Of a stretch of 64,000 bases of DNA, positions 1-10,608 are shown in pieces. The DNA is taken from NCBI GenBank assembly GCA_013397695.1, contig VYZI01000385.1, positions 333,432-397,431 of the forward strand, written 5' to 3'. The DNA comes from Centropus unirufus (lineage: Eukaryota > Chordata > Aves > Cuculiformes > Centropidae). Numbering within the stretch: position 1 is the first letter of the stretch; the number at the start of each line of letters is the position of its first letter. The notes beneath the pieces are model-generated. The model did no database searches, was not told the DNA's origin, and was given only the letters and a program-made list of their open reading frames with translations. The position numbers were made by a program, and so were the translations under genes.

Positions 1-1400
1 TTTTGACACTTGGTGTTAATGACTCTCATGGCTGAAAAAGATCTTTGACAAATATACATAAATCCAAATGCAAGAAATGCATCTTTGGTTGTGCTGTCTA
101 AATCATGACACTAATTTTTCAATCCCATCCACCACTTCTGCAAAGATTTTTGTTGAAAATTGGATAGCAAATTTCCATCTTCCCTGATGTCAATCCGTGG
201 TTCTCCCAGACCAATGTGTTGGAATTTTATACCTTTAACAAAATGTTTCAAACCTCACAAAGCAGGTTAGGAAGTTCTGTTTCCAAGTTTTTTTAGAGTA
301 TGTATATGAGAATTTTTGTGGGTGACAAACCACACTTACATTGTATTTGGCAACAAATTCACAAAACCTGCACAAGTTTCTTTTGAAAAGCAGTTACTTT
401 CTCATACACGTTAGAACATCAATTTCACCTTGAAGGGATACATCAAGTTTATTTTTAAAAAAATAGCTGCTAGCTATCATGTCACTGACAGAGGCGTGTC
501 ATCACAGAAAAACAGCAAATTCAGAGCACTTGTTTTTTTTGTGAAAGAAAAAATTCTTAAAAAAATCTATAAATCAACAACTCTTTTAAATGCCCATTGC
601 CACAAGATAACCAGCAAATGTCTCTATGGTACAAACGATTTTCATGGTCACCCCCCATCTCATTATGAAGTATTGTCTTAAAGATGCTACTGTTTAATGG
701 TCTTCTTTTTATGAGATTAACCACATCCTGTAGTGCTGTGTGCATATCTGGCTCCCATTTCTTTGCTGCAATAGCTTACCTTTAGTGCCTCACAGAAAGT
801 AGTTCTTCATGTATTTCACCATTGAAACAGAATCTAGCAAATACATAACCTGATGGATATTAACAACATCTACACTTTAATCCAGCTGCACAAAAACCCC
901 TCTTTTGCTGTGTAAATCGTGCTGATGCTTGTTTCTTCAAACCTCCAACAATTTTTTCTATGTGTCCTCCAACAGCGTTTGCTGACAAAGGAATGCATTT
1001 TAGTTTGCTGCCTTATTGCTTTCTGCCTGTTATTGCAGCTATTTTTACTGAGCAGGAAAAAAACAAGTGTTTCTCTAGTGGCATGCGGATTTTTGGTTTT
1101 TTTTGGTTTTTTTTTCAATTAAGCAACAAAGGAGGCTTCTAAACATTTATCATTATGTTCAGTGAAATTTTGTACAAGATTGAATATCATTGCTTGAAAC
1201 ATTGCTGAAAAAAAAATGTAGAAGTTTGTCTTCATGTTCTGGATACTTAGCTTTTAAATGTCTTGCTAATTCTGATGAATCATGAATCATATCATCATAA
1301 GCTAACTGCTCAAAGCACAATATACACTTAGGGGGAGGTTCATCATTAAAAACTACTGTATGTAATCCCATATTTCAAATAGCCTTTGATAACTTTGATT
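1..1400 (-). pseudogene. hAT transposase remnant: BED finger, RNase H-like core pieces, hATC dimerisation segment
   Basis: Several frames on the minus strand carry recognisable pieces in the right order. Near 1395-1375 is YLKYG, followed after a frameshift by a BED-type finger (PPPKCILC, then HLKAKYPEH) between about 1330 and 1240. Around 985-900 is IPLSANAVGGHIEKIVGGLK, matching the family's IPLS..TVSRRI segment. Between 745 and 557 are VVNLIKRRPLNSSIF and a degraded HTEVRWLSRG block (here HRDICWLSCG). At 80-1 is FGFMYICQRSFSAM, the hATC segment through which these transposases dimerise. Stops and frameshifts separate the pieces. The family is shared by active transposons and domesticated ZBED-type genes, so this could be a decayed retrocopy of such a gene; the terminal repeat at 1956 favours a transposon. 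Confidence 0.8.
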
Positions 1401-1936
1401 TTTTTATTTTTTTTTTTTGGCCAGCTTCTTGTCAGATCTGATTAGCTGGTGCTTGTTTGTACCTTGTGATATGGCTGATCAGGAGCCTGTAGGATATCTG
1501 TCAGCTTTGCCATTTTCTTGTCATTTGTGTGTGCTTGCATTAGTATCATCTTCAATCTGTGGTCTCTTTGTAGAAATACTTTTAAGCTGCTTGTCCACTT
1601 TGTGAGGGTTAGCTTAGTTAACAGTAGATAATATAATCCATAAATCCACTTAAGTGGACACGCACTGATTGCAATACATTAGAATATGCTGAAAGTGAGC
1701 AAATGAGTGAGGACATCAGAGTCAACCCCTCTGCGCTGTGAAAAACTCTACACCCAGGAGACCTCATGCACTGTGTATGACTATTGGACATACTGCCAAT
1801 ACATATACTGAACATTAGTGAAGCTTAGTTTTTTTCTTTTTTTTTTTTAAAAAAATATTTTTTAAAAAGTACAAGTTCCAATATTTTCTTCCTACACCCC
1901 AGTGGATCATCTTGTGCACCCCCTGGGGTGTACACA

Positions 1937-1956
1937 CCCCAATTTGGAGACCACTG
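1937..1956 (-). repeat. Putative 5' terminal inverted repeat of the hAT element
   Basis: On the minus strand this begins CAGTGGTCTCCAAATTGGGG, close to the CAGTGGTC/CAGGGGTC starts of Charlie-type hAT elements. It is followed by GC-rich subterminal palindromic blocks (GTGTACAC at about 1929-1936). The partner repeat is outside the window, so the inverted pairing cannot be confirmed here. Confidence 0.65.
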
Positions 1957-1964
1957 TTCTAGAG
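1957..1964. other. Candidate 8-bp hAT target site copy (TTCTAGAG)
   Basis: These eight bases immediately flank the putative terminal repeat. They contain TCTAGA, a preferred hAT insertion core. The second copy would be left of base 1, so duplication is not demonstrated. Confidence 0.4.
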
Positions 1965-2180
1965 AGCTTTCCCATCTTGCCTCAGAAGGCTGACAATGTA
2001 TGGAAAAAAGCAAAAAGCCTGTGTCAGAGAGGATGGGGAGGCTGGCAATGCTTGGTAAGCTTTTTTATTCAAAGTAGACGATAGATGAAAAATATGGTGC
2101 AGGAAATGGGGAGAGGAGAAGAGGATGAGGCAGGAGAGGATTTAGGTACCTGTGAAAAAGGAAACAGAACAGCCACTTGC

Positions 2181-2259
2181 CTCCAAGTGGTGTCCCAAAG
2201 CAGCAGCCGACCCCCACAGCACAACCCACAGTCAGGACATCAGTGTAATAATACGGCTG
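2181..2259 (-). CDS. CLCN1: CLCN1 coding exon 7 (residues 226-251), followed by a GC donor
   Basis: The acceptor ACCAGTAG precedes QPYYYTDVLTVGC and GCCFGTPLGG, which are nearly invariant in ClC-1. The protein must break after GGAG because the family continues G-VLFSIE, so the splice donor is GGAG|GCAAGT. This is a GC donor with otherwise perfect consensus. The exon is 79 bases and ends in phase 1. Exon 8 is not found between 2180 and base 1, which is filled by 216 bases of unremarkable sequence plus the hAT element. Confidence 0.93.
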
Positions 2260-4089
2260 CTACTGGTGAAAGAGACAAAGAGAGACAGACAAACAGGAGA
2301 AAGAAGGAAACAAAGCAGAGAGTGAGTAACAGAACTGGCAGGTATGGCCACCCAGCTCTGTCACCAGTCTCAGGGTTATGACTATATTTTTCTTACTTCC
2401 CTTTTCTCGATGGCTGCAAAATATTCAAAAGATAAGACCTGGCACAAGACAGGTGTCTATGTGGAATCACATCTTAAAGACACGTGAAGAAGGCAGCCTC
2501 TCAACCTTCATGGAGGCATGCACGTTTCTGTCACTGCCGAATAAATGTTTCATGGAAAACCCTCCAGTGGAAAGAGGGCACTTACGTAGGTTTTACTTTA
2601 TTCCATCTGTTTTTTTTTTCTTTGGAAAAAGAAAAATAATCTTTTACATCTTGTACATCTTTTCTCAGGATGTACATGTGTCAAAAAGTGCCTTGAGGAA
2701 GCCGCCCCTTAATCTACCCAAGGCACATGCATTTCCAGAACTGAGTGTGGACATATATTGAAGGTTCTGTCCCCCCAGGTAGGTGAGTGGGAAACAGAGC
2801 ACCTAGTTGCATTGTACTGTCCAGGTGAAAACAATCATAATAATAAAGGGAACTGGAAGGTATAAAAGGTACAGTCTCTCCTGAGACAGTTCTGGAAGAC
2901 ATAGAGCTGTTGGAGGGAGGAAGGGAGTGAGCTTTCACCTTTATTTCCCAAGATTTGGCCCTGAACTGTCTGAGAATGATGAAAGGTGAGCAGATAGTAA
3001 AAGTAAAACAAAACCTAAATCCCTGGCAGTGTACAGTACACCAGTGTTGAAAGCCTGAGTATTTAGTGTTTTCTACTATCATGTGTTCCAAAGTATCCTG
3101 TTAGCGCTCCCATAGGAGTTCTGAGAAACTGTCCTGTGTTATGGTGGGAATCTGAGTGGCCAGGCTGAATTCTAAGGCTAGAAGTAGGCCATGAATTCCT
3201 GTTTACCTCAGCAGGTGTTTGATAGAGCCTCAACCAAGAGATATCATGGCTTCCCCTGCACAATCCAAGAAAAAAAAGTGCCACAGGCCATTTGTTGACC
3301 CACAACAATGCGTCCTATCCACAGCTTTTTCTAGGTAACTTCTGGGCCCTATTGGTGCCCCTGTGGTACTAAGGCATAATCATGTCCAGAATATGGATGG
3401 GCTCCAGTTCAAAGCTTCTGGAATAGTGGCAGGATTATACTATAATCCACCAGCATTGGGACTTACAGTTTGAAACTGAGGGTACATGTGACGTGGGTGC
3501 AGTATGGGGAGAGATAATCAGACTTATTTCATGGTGCAAAGCCCGGTGGGATAGTGTTGAAGGACGGTATGACATAGAGACACCTACAGCAAACCCTGAG
3601 AACAGCCTCTGGCATACGACACCTCCCAGGGCTCCTCCACCAGAGTGCTGGTGCTGTGTAGCAGCACAGGAACAGCCAGATAGACCAAAACAATCAGATA
3701 AACAAAGAGTACCAGAGTAGACTCAGAAAAAGTAGGCTAGGCACGTTTTGCTTGTCGAGGGCTAAATTAGCTTTTCAAGTCCATTCTGAGGGCTCCTCAT
3801 TAATACACCAGGTAGTGTTCATCAGCAACACCACCAAGAAGTTATAGACCATGAGGACTGTGATGTGAAATTGCAAGTTACATCCTGGAATAAGGTCAGC
3901 TAAAGACTACATGACTCCCAGGTAATGGAAATCACTTTCAGCAATTCAGTGTGAATCCATAAGAGGAACACAACTAGAGCTACAAAAGCTATGACAATTT
4001 TCAGTTTGTTCCTGTACTACAACTGTTCCTGTACTACAATTATTACAAACTCACTGCAAATTTTTGTCTGGAATATACCTCTGTTTCTT

Positions 4090-4440
4090 CTCCAGCTCTC
4101 TGCTCAGAGCAGGGTTAACTTCAAGGTTCGATCAAGGTACTCAGGTGAGTTCTAAATACCTCCAGGGGTAGAGATTCCTCAGCTACTCTTGACACCTGTG
4201 CTACTCTCAGCCACCTTTGAGGCAAGGATAGATTTATTTTTTTTATGCACAGATAGAATTTCCCTTATTGAAAATTGTTCTTGTTTTCTCTTGTCCTTTC
4301 ACTTTTCTCTAAGAATCTAGCTGTTTTGTCTCTGTAACATCTCCTTTAGCTACAGAAGACAGCAACTAGACCTCTCCCTTTTCAGCCTTTTCTTTTCCAG
4401 CCTCTCCTAGTGAACTATGTACATGTCCTGCAGTTTCTCA
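4090..4440 (-). mobile_element. CR1 LINE 3' fragment, old
   Basis: The plus strand reads as the antisense of a CR1 3' region: a CTGCTCAGAGCAGGGTTAAC-type start, a dotted CCTCCAGGG..GATTCC block, then TTGTTCTTGTTTTCTCTTGTCC matching the 'cattgtctcttgtcc' part. It is heavily diverged, with an inserted T-rich tract. Orientation is minus. Confidence 0.55.
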
Positions 4441-5049
4441 AACTATAGTAATTCCAGGTGCAGAGAAAGAAACAAGAACTGTAGAGTGTGTTATGGTAGA
4501 TGTATTTTTCGGTTTGTTTTTTTTTTTTCTCTTTTTTTACCATTAAGAGAGGTACTACTCTCCTGTATGCTATAAATGGTTCCGCCTGACTGTGGTCTAA
4601 GCCTTGTTTCTGAACCTGCTTTTCCTTAAGGTTTTTGGCAGACTTACAAAGTTTGCCATGAAGTCTCAAGCTTCAGCTCAGTCTGTCTCCAATTTGCTAT
4701 ATTGTCCACATATCTGCAGCTGTCAGCCTCTCTCTTGGCTGAACCTAATCCTCACTCAGGCACAACTTTTCTCAAGTTATCAACTGAAGAACCTTTAATT
4801 TGTAGCTGACAAACTATATTCCTTCCATTTTTTAATAGCAAACCAGAGTAAAAGGCATTATTATTGAAAATAATAATTATCGAGACCATGCAAGACCATG
4901 GAGGAAATAAAGGCAACTTAGAATAAAATATCGCATTTCAAAAAAATCTTCAAACTCCATGACACAGCCATGGAGATAGGCTCAAGGCAGTGCTTGAGGA
5001 GGAAGAGATGTGAGGGCACAACAAAGAATGGAGAACATTTTAAGACAAT

Positions 5050-5620
5050 TTTTAATGTATTTCCTCTTGATGTCGAGACTAATCAGATGGTTTTAATGAT
5101 TTAACAACAGAGCTTTAAGAAAAGCATGTGCAGGCCCTTTCAGTTGCTTATGGAGGGGGCTTGAAGGATGGGATATGTGGACCCCCTTAAGTGATTTACA
5201 AGCAGGCTTATCACAGGCATGTGCTAATAAACATTAGCTTTAGGAACAATGGCTAGCTTTGAAAGAGCAAGAATTGTAGCTGTCTGGTAGGCAAAAGAAT
5301 ACTGGGCATGTGCTGGTTGTTCAGTGAAAAGTTCTTTTTAGAAAGACCTCCTTGACCACTACCATGAGAGAAATGGGCATGTCCGAGAGGAGGAGACCCA
5401 TGATAATGAGTTCCTGGGACTAATTTTAATAATCCAACCCGTTCCTTGGAAAACTTATGAATATTTATGTTAAGCTCAATACACATATATACTGTAGTTC
5501 AATAAATATGTGTTCATCTTGCCCTTCAGTGTGCAGGTTAGGCTGGAGAAAACCCCTTACACCCAACACCTTAATAAACATACCTACTTATAACTCTCTG
5601 TAAGATGTAAGGCTTATTTC
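5050..5620. repeat. LTR-like stretch, uncertain
   Basis: The sequence has the general build of an LTR end: a mixed GC-rich block, then AATAAA-type signals (TTCAATAAATATG near 5500 and TTAATAAACA near 5571) with T/G-rich sequence between. I cannot match it to a family I know and see no target duplication. It could simply be intronic sequence. Confidence 0.2.
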
Positions 5621-5769
5621 CAGCAGGTCACTCTGTTTTAGGAAGAAGTTAGCGCATGTATCTGGCACATGTGCTGTTTAAGGAAATTTTGTGAATCAGA
5701 AGATTAGTACAAATGTGAGGGGATAAATTTCCACATTTCTCCTCATGGTAAGATTATATAAAAGTGGCA

Positions 5770-6330
5770 AGGGACCACTGGAGGTGTCTCCTCAAACTCC
5801 CTGCTCAGAGTTCCAAAGATTCCAAAGCTAGACCAGGTTCTTCTCCAGGCGAGTCCTGAACATCTCCAAATGTGGTGATTCCTTGGATCCTCTAGGCATC
5901 TGTGCTGGTGCTGAATCACCCTTGGAAGAGGGGAACATATTTTCCTTATACACAGCCAGAATTTTGCCTGTTGCAAGCTGTGCCCATTGCCTCTTGCACT
6001 GTACTACTCTGAAAGAAGCCTGGATCAATCATCATTACATTCCCCCTTTAGGTGGTTGATGACATCAGTTAGACCACCTCCCTTTAGCCTTCACTCTTTA
6101 GTCTGAATAAACTCTCCTTCCTTAGCTTCTCCTTATATACCATGATTCCCACCCATCTTTCTGGCTCTTTACATCTCTCTTATGGGGAGACCAAAACATT
6201 ACACACTGGTATTTTTGTTCTCCAGTCCACTGCTAGTATTCATATAGTAGTTTCCTGTTCACATAACCACTTCTTGTCACACTTGCCATCATGTCCTACC
6301 CTTAGATGTTGCTACTCCTTATATGAAGGT
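5770..6330 (-). mobile_element. CR1 LINE fragment, old
   Basis: The plus strand shows the CR1 antisense order in degraded form: CTCAAACTCCCTGCTCAGAG, GACCAGGTTC, CCTGAACATCTCCAAATG, GTGCCCATTGCCTCTTGC, then a block like the 'gaccacctccctttagcctt' segment, and AACTCTCCTTCCTTAGCTTC. The 3' terminal octamers are missing. Boundaries are approximate. Confidence 0.65.
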
Positions 6331-7485
6331 TGTAGGGTTTTTTTAACTTCTGTTCTCTACTCAATCCTCACTGATTTTCTGGAAGACCCTTCATTGAACC
6401 ATATACATGGCAAGCAGGGACTGAACAAGCTGCATCATTAAAAATCAGAAAATTAATAGGTGTCACTTTTCCCATAACCTCCCATTTCTTTCACTGCCAC
6501 CACCTGTATGAGAAAAAGAACTGGTGTTCCTGGAGTGTAGATGTGTCTGTGGAGAACCTTTCCTGAGAGCAGAAAAATCTCACAGCAAGAGACTAAATGA
6601 GTTGTACATGAAATGTCGCATATAGGAAGACACTTGCCTCCAAGAGAAGCCCTGAAGCAACATCCAACTCCAGCTGTTCAAGCCGCCATCAGGAGGTCGA
6701 ACTGCCTATGCACATTCTGTAACAGAGAGTGCAGCCAGAGAAGGGCATGCTAGGGTTAGAGGGAGCGAAGCCAGGGGGTTAGGATTCAGAACAATGAAAC
6801 AAAGCGACGGCCAGCAGCAGATTCAGCCATTGCTATCACAAATAGCAGGATCTACACATTTTAGTGCAGTCTTTAGTACAGTCAGCTGTTCTCCAGCAGT
6901 GACATGTGGTCCTTATGCACAAACAGGATCTACTCAAGTAGAACAGCATCTCCCATTTTTTTATTACACAGCCCGTTTCTGCTTAAGAACCTGTACGTAA
7001 AGCAGTTCTTACATTTATCTATATATGCAGTTAATAGATTTTTTTATACAACTAGTAAATACAGTGATCAGCCTGCAGAGGCTGTTCTGCGACAGAAAAA
7101 GCCCAGGGATGGTGTCAGTGTCTATAATTAGCAATGCTGTATAAATTTGGCTTAAAGACAAATTAATCTTTGTGTGCAGCTACTTTTTTATACAAATGAT
7201 GATCACAGTGCAAAGGTGTCAGCATCTTGAGATTACAAACTTCTCAAATGCATATTCCTAAACAAGCTCTGTTGCACTGCTAGGTAATATTGATGGTCCT
7301 ACACAGTCATTTGACTTATATCTGACCTTTCACTACCATTTTCTTCAGACGGTATTCTTCTGCACTCTAGTAGTACAGTGAACTTCAATCCATGTGTTTC
7401 CTTTGCGTTTTGTGACCTACCAATACCATCCGACATGTCTTAGTTCAACCTGTGGAGGAGCTGTATACAGAGGCATGTGCCTTAC

Positions 7486-7563
7486 CTCGTACACACCACA
7501 GAAGATTGACATGAACTTGCTGAGTACTGCAGCGCAGATACTGGCTATGTGCACAAAAGGACC
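7486..7563 (-). CDS. CLCN1: CLCN1 coding exon 6 (residues 200-225)
   Basis: Twenty-six codons encode GPFVHIASICAAVLSKFM and IFCGVYE. They complete the GKEGP motif and the following helix of the pore. The acceptor ends TTGAAG and the donor is GAG|GTAAGG. The 78-base length equals that of the corresponding human exon, as I remember it. Confidence 0.95.
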
Positions 7564-7905
7564 CTTCAAGAGAAGAGGAGAAGGAAATCAGACAGGATTA
7601 CCCTGTGGTTACTGACAACCATTTAGCCATGGCAGATCTCATAATTTCTCTTTGGCCATCTCAGCCAGTCCTCATCTTCCTTTTTTCCCCCCTCTCAAAG
7701 ACTACCTGGTTTGATTACTTTGATATTTTCTATATCAAGCCTTTTGTTAGGAAAATGGCTGGTGGAAGATAAGTGGTACTGGAAAGATCAAAGCTTTGAG
7801 AAGAGGAATAGTGGCAAAAGGAAGAAAACATTCATTGACTCTTCTACAGACAATTCCACCTCCCAAACCCAGGCCATTACTGCACATGAAACCAGCGATA
7901 TTTAC
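7564..7905 (-). other. CLCN1 intron 5
   Basis: A short 342-base intron with canonical GTAAAT donor and TTGAAG acceptor. It holds nothing recognisable. Confidence 0.7.
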
Positions 7906-8039
7906 CTCTTTTCCCACAGGCATGCCACTTCCAAGCCCAGCTGTGAGGCCCACGACTTTGGCCACAAAAGCTTTGAGAGTGAGATATTCCTTGAGGACCA
8001 CTCCCCTCATGATGGTCTTGAGTTCTGGGATTCCAGACC
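7906..8039 (-). CDS. CLCN1: CLCN1 coding exon 5 (residues 155-199; GSGIP loop and gating glutamate)
   Basis: This exon carries two signature ClC motifs. It starts GSGIPELK, whose Ser156 helps coordinate chloride. It continues RGVVLKEYLTLKAFVAKVVG and ends PVGKE, so its last codon is the gating glutamate (Glu199, equivalent to human Glu232). The acceptor is CTGTTTTCAG and the donor GAG|GTAAAT. It is 134 bases long, starting in phase 1 and ending in phase 0. All essential residues I can check are present, so the channel appears functional in this part. Confidence 0.97.
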
Positions 8040-8145
8040 CTGAAAACAACGTCAAATCACAGGATGAAAAAAAAAAACTGCAGGCAAATGGAAAAAGAAA
8101 AACAAGACAGACAGAAACAAGTCTTGCCATGCCTTCTGCCCTCAC

Positions 8146-8274
8146 CAACTGCCTGTGGAGAGACGAGATGGCAGAAAATGGCCGCGAACAGAATAAGAAG
8201 AAGTGGGTATGCGACCCACACCAGATACTGCATTGGAACATTCGGCTGCAGCTTTCCATACATCCACTTGTAGG
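8146..8274 (-). CDS. CLCN1: CLCN1 coding exon 4 (residues 112-154)
   Basis: A 129-base exon between acceptor TTTTTCTACAG and donor GTTG|GTGAGG. It encodes AYKWMYGKLQP, then a hydrophobic helix (YLVWVAYPLLLILFAAIF) ending CHLVSPQAV, the conserved lead-in to the GSGIP anion-binding loop. The exon length and split-codon phases agree with flanking exons 3 and 5. Confidence 0.97.
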
Positions 8275-9799
8275 CTGTAGAAAAACAAACAAAGAAGTTG
8301 TCAGTAACCACAGCTTCTCCAAACAGATTGACAGACATCAAAGAATCACACATTTGCTAAACTTGTCCATACTAAATCTCCCTGAGAAATGCTATCCTAG
8401 AGTCCTCATTTTCTAAAACAACCCTTGCTACATTTTGAGTAGGAGTTCCCAACAGCCATTCTGCAGGAACGGATAGAAGGGGCTCATTTTTCTTGGGCAC
8501 TATTAATACATGTGCTCAAATGTGGCATAAGAAGGGGTGTTACATGCAGTTGTGGGGATGAATCGCTCTATGGGGTCTTTTCATTTGGCAGCCCGAGGGC
8601 CTTTCTTGGGTCCTGAAGCACAATAAAGTGTTCTAATAGCTAGTGCCTTCACCTCCATCTCAATCACATAAAAAGTCATACATTTGTGTAAACTATCTGA
8701 AAAGGTCTGATTACGATTTGCCTCTCAGAGTAGCAGTGTAAAGAAGAGCTGTGCTGACTGTTAAAATAGCAATGATGCCGCTGCTCAGCCAGGTACAACA
8801 GCACAAAGTGCCAGAAACTGGACTGCAGCTCCTGTGTGGTGCACCTTTCCTGAGCCAGATACCCAGGAGGCTGAGACTTAGTGGAGGAAAAGACTAGAAC
8901 GTCAAAGGACACACCTGCAGGGACTGGAAAAGATAGGGGCTTCCTGGGACTGGAAAAGACTGGTAGATGGAGAAGCTCTGTAGGGAGGAATGCTGGGCTT
9001 GAAGGAATATTGGGAACTTTGAGAAACAGCAGTGTCATGTGGACATCATCAGCCAAGAATGCTGAGAGGACAGAATTGGTGAGTGTGTGCAGGTCAGGAC
9101 TAGGACACTGAGGGTAAGGAACAGTACGGTTAACAGGATGTGGGAAATGTGTGCACTGAGATGCGGGCAGGGAGACTGAAAGATCTTGTAATTGTTATAA
9201 CTTTCAAAGGGGAGAGGGACCACAGGAAAAATGCAAGGAAGAGATATATAACAGTGATTATGAGATCTTTGTGAAAGAGGACAAAGGAGGGAACACTACG
9301 TGGCCAAATAGCATGAAACTGCAGGGTGCTGCATAAATAAAAACCGGAAAGAACAATAATGAAGTAAAAAGCAGAAACAGTGTAACGAGGGCATCTAAGT
9401 GCCCCTTCCCCTGCCAGTCTTCCATGTAATTAGTATTCCTGGGGGGTATGGGAACCAGTAAAATAGGAAGAACCACAGTATCACTTCCCTATGCCTTTAT
9501 ATATTCAAGGCAGCAAGAGGGAAAGAGTCGAAAGAATGGCTTGTCTTTGATTCATCACATACATGTCTTTGTTTCATCCCGTACATATCCTTAGTTTCTG
9601 CCTGTTTACTTGTAAATTTTTCCTTGCTTTCCCTCAGTTAACCTTTTCTCTACTGTATTTCAAAGACTTCAAACTTCCCAGGGAGTGAAGGGTGAGGATG
9701 GGACACTGATGTTAAAAGAGGAGGAACATTGGTCACTGGGGTTTGTAAAACATGCACATCGTTTATGGTGTGCTTTTGCAACACGTGAATGGGACCCAC
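8275..9799 (-). other. CLCN1 intron 3
   Basis: A 1.5-kb intron. It has a short local repetition (GGGACTGGAAAAGA at about 8919 and again at about 8945) within a purine-rich stretch at 8880-9030. No mobile element or other gene is evident. Confidence 0.6.
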
Positions 9800-9931
9800 C
9801 CTGTAAGCTCTTTGCACTGGCATAATCCATTCCCCAGCTCACCAACGCCATGACCAGACCCAACAGAATCAAGAAAATCCAGTCCTCTCCAAGCTTCTTG
9901 GTAACGTATTTCTGGACGCGTCTAGCACAGT
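9800..9931 (-). CDS. CLCN1: CLCN1 coding exon 3 (residues 68-111, first membrane helix)
   Basis: The acceptor TTCCCTCCACAG precedes a 132-base exon with donor CAGG|GTGGGT. It encodes CARRVQKYVTKKLGEDWIF, then the first long hydrophobic helix (ILLGLVMALVSWGMDYA) and AKSLQ. This is among the most conserved segments of ClC-1 and ClC-2 (KLGEDWIF..LLGL.MALVSW.MDY). It ends in phase 1, and the split Ala codon joins AYKW of the next exon. Confidence 0.97.
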
Positions 9932-10457
9932 CTGTGGAGGGAAAAGTGAACCAGAAAAACTGAGGGAACATAGCTGAAGACTATGTCTGTCTCTCTTCTC
10001 CCGTGCTGAGAACTGACTACAATAATGTTTATTTGGAAGCATCATAAGTTTCATATTGAAGGACTGGTATCCATTCATCTCTTGTACAGTCCTGTAAAAT
10101 CTTACACAGTTCTCTTTTTTAAAAAAAAATCGTGTGGGGAGTTGGAATTTAACATCCTGTGCACTAGCAACAAAAACTTGACACAAGACAGTCTTTTTCC
10201 TCCTCTTACAAAGACTTGTGGAAAAAAAATCATTGATTTAGGGCTGCTGTAATTTTTTTTCAAATAGATCTTGGCTCTTCCTAGCATGAAAGCTCACATG
10301 AAAAAGTCTTTTTGACCCACTGTGATTCCTTCTCGTTCCTTCCCTGCTTCTCCCCCGTCACAATTTTCTTATCTTTTTGCCTTACTTCAAGTCCATCTCT
10401 CTGGCTGGGCTTCTCAACAACTGGCCATAGGGTTAATGAAAGCTGAATAGGCCCTAC
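9932..10457 (-). other. CLCN1 intron 2
   Basis: A 526-base intron with donor GTAGGG and acceptor TTCCCTCCACAG. I see nothing else in it beyond short A and T runs. Confidence 0.6.
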
Positions 10458-10608
10458 CTTGACATTTCGAATAGTGCTCTTTGATTTCTACTTGACTGTC
10501 ACGTTTCAGGGTTCTTTCATAGTTGTTTTGGGCCTGCTTCTTATGCAGCAGTTTTGGTGCTTCCTTCTCTGGAAAGCTGGTTATCTGGTCTGTGTATTGG
10601 CCATAAAG
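10458..10608 (-). CDS. CLCN1: CLCN1 coding exon 2 (residues 18-67)
   Basis: The exon is bounded by a pyrimidine-rich acceptor ending CCTCTAG and a donor CAAG|GTAGGG. Its 151 bases encode the hydrophilic N-terminal cytoplasmic tail, starting LYGQYTDQ and ending EHYSKCQ. The ending matches DHYSKCQDC in mammalian ClC-1. It stops in phase 1, and the G joins AC of the next exon to give Asp68. No membrane segment is present. Confidence 0.93.

Larger units (their letters stand above)
1..1956 (-). mobile_element. Decayed hAT-family DNA transposon (BED-finger/ZBED5-like lineage), 3' end beyond the window
   Basis: Read on the minus strand, the element begins at 1956 with CAGTGGTCTCCAAA, a typical hAT/Charlie terminal inverted repeat. 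About 550 bases of leader follow, including an oligo-A stretch near 1840-1870, and then a broken transposase reading frame from about 1400 down to base 1. The 8 bases outside the repeat (1957-1964, TTCTAGAG) fit the hAT target rules (T at position 2, A at position 7, TA centre). The opposite repeat and second target copy must lie left of the window. The element sits in CLCN1 intron 7. hAT elements move by cut and paste with an RNase H-like transposase; this copy has stops and frameshifts and cannot be active. Family assignment rests on protein motifs read by eye. Confidence 0.82.
2260..7485 (-). other. CLCN1 intron 6
   Basis: This 5.2-kb intron contains two degraded CR1 fragments (about 4090-4440 and 5770-6330) and a possible LTR-like stretch (5050-5620). 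Outside these I see only unique-looking, AT-moderate sequence with chance open frames up to 127 codons. No exon of ClC-1 type is present on either strand by eye. Confidence 0.6.

Noticed and set aside
4120..4135. GGTTCGATCAAGG, resembling a tRNA T-loop (B box)
   Set aside because: It lies inside a CR1 fragment, and no cloverleaf or A box can be folded around it.
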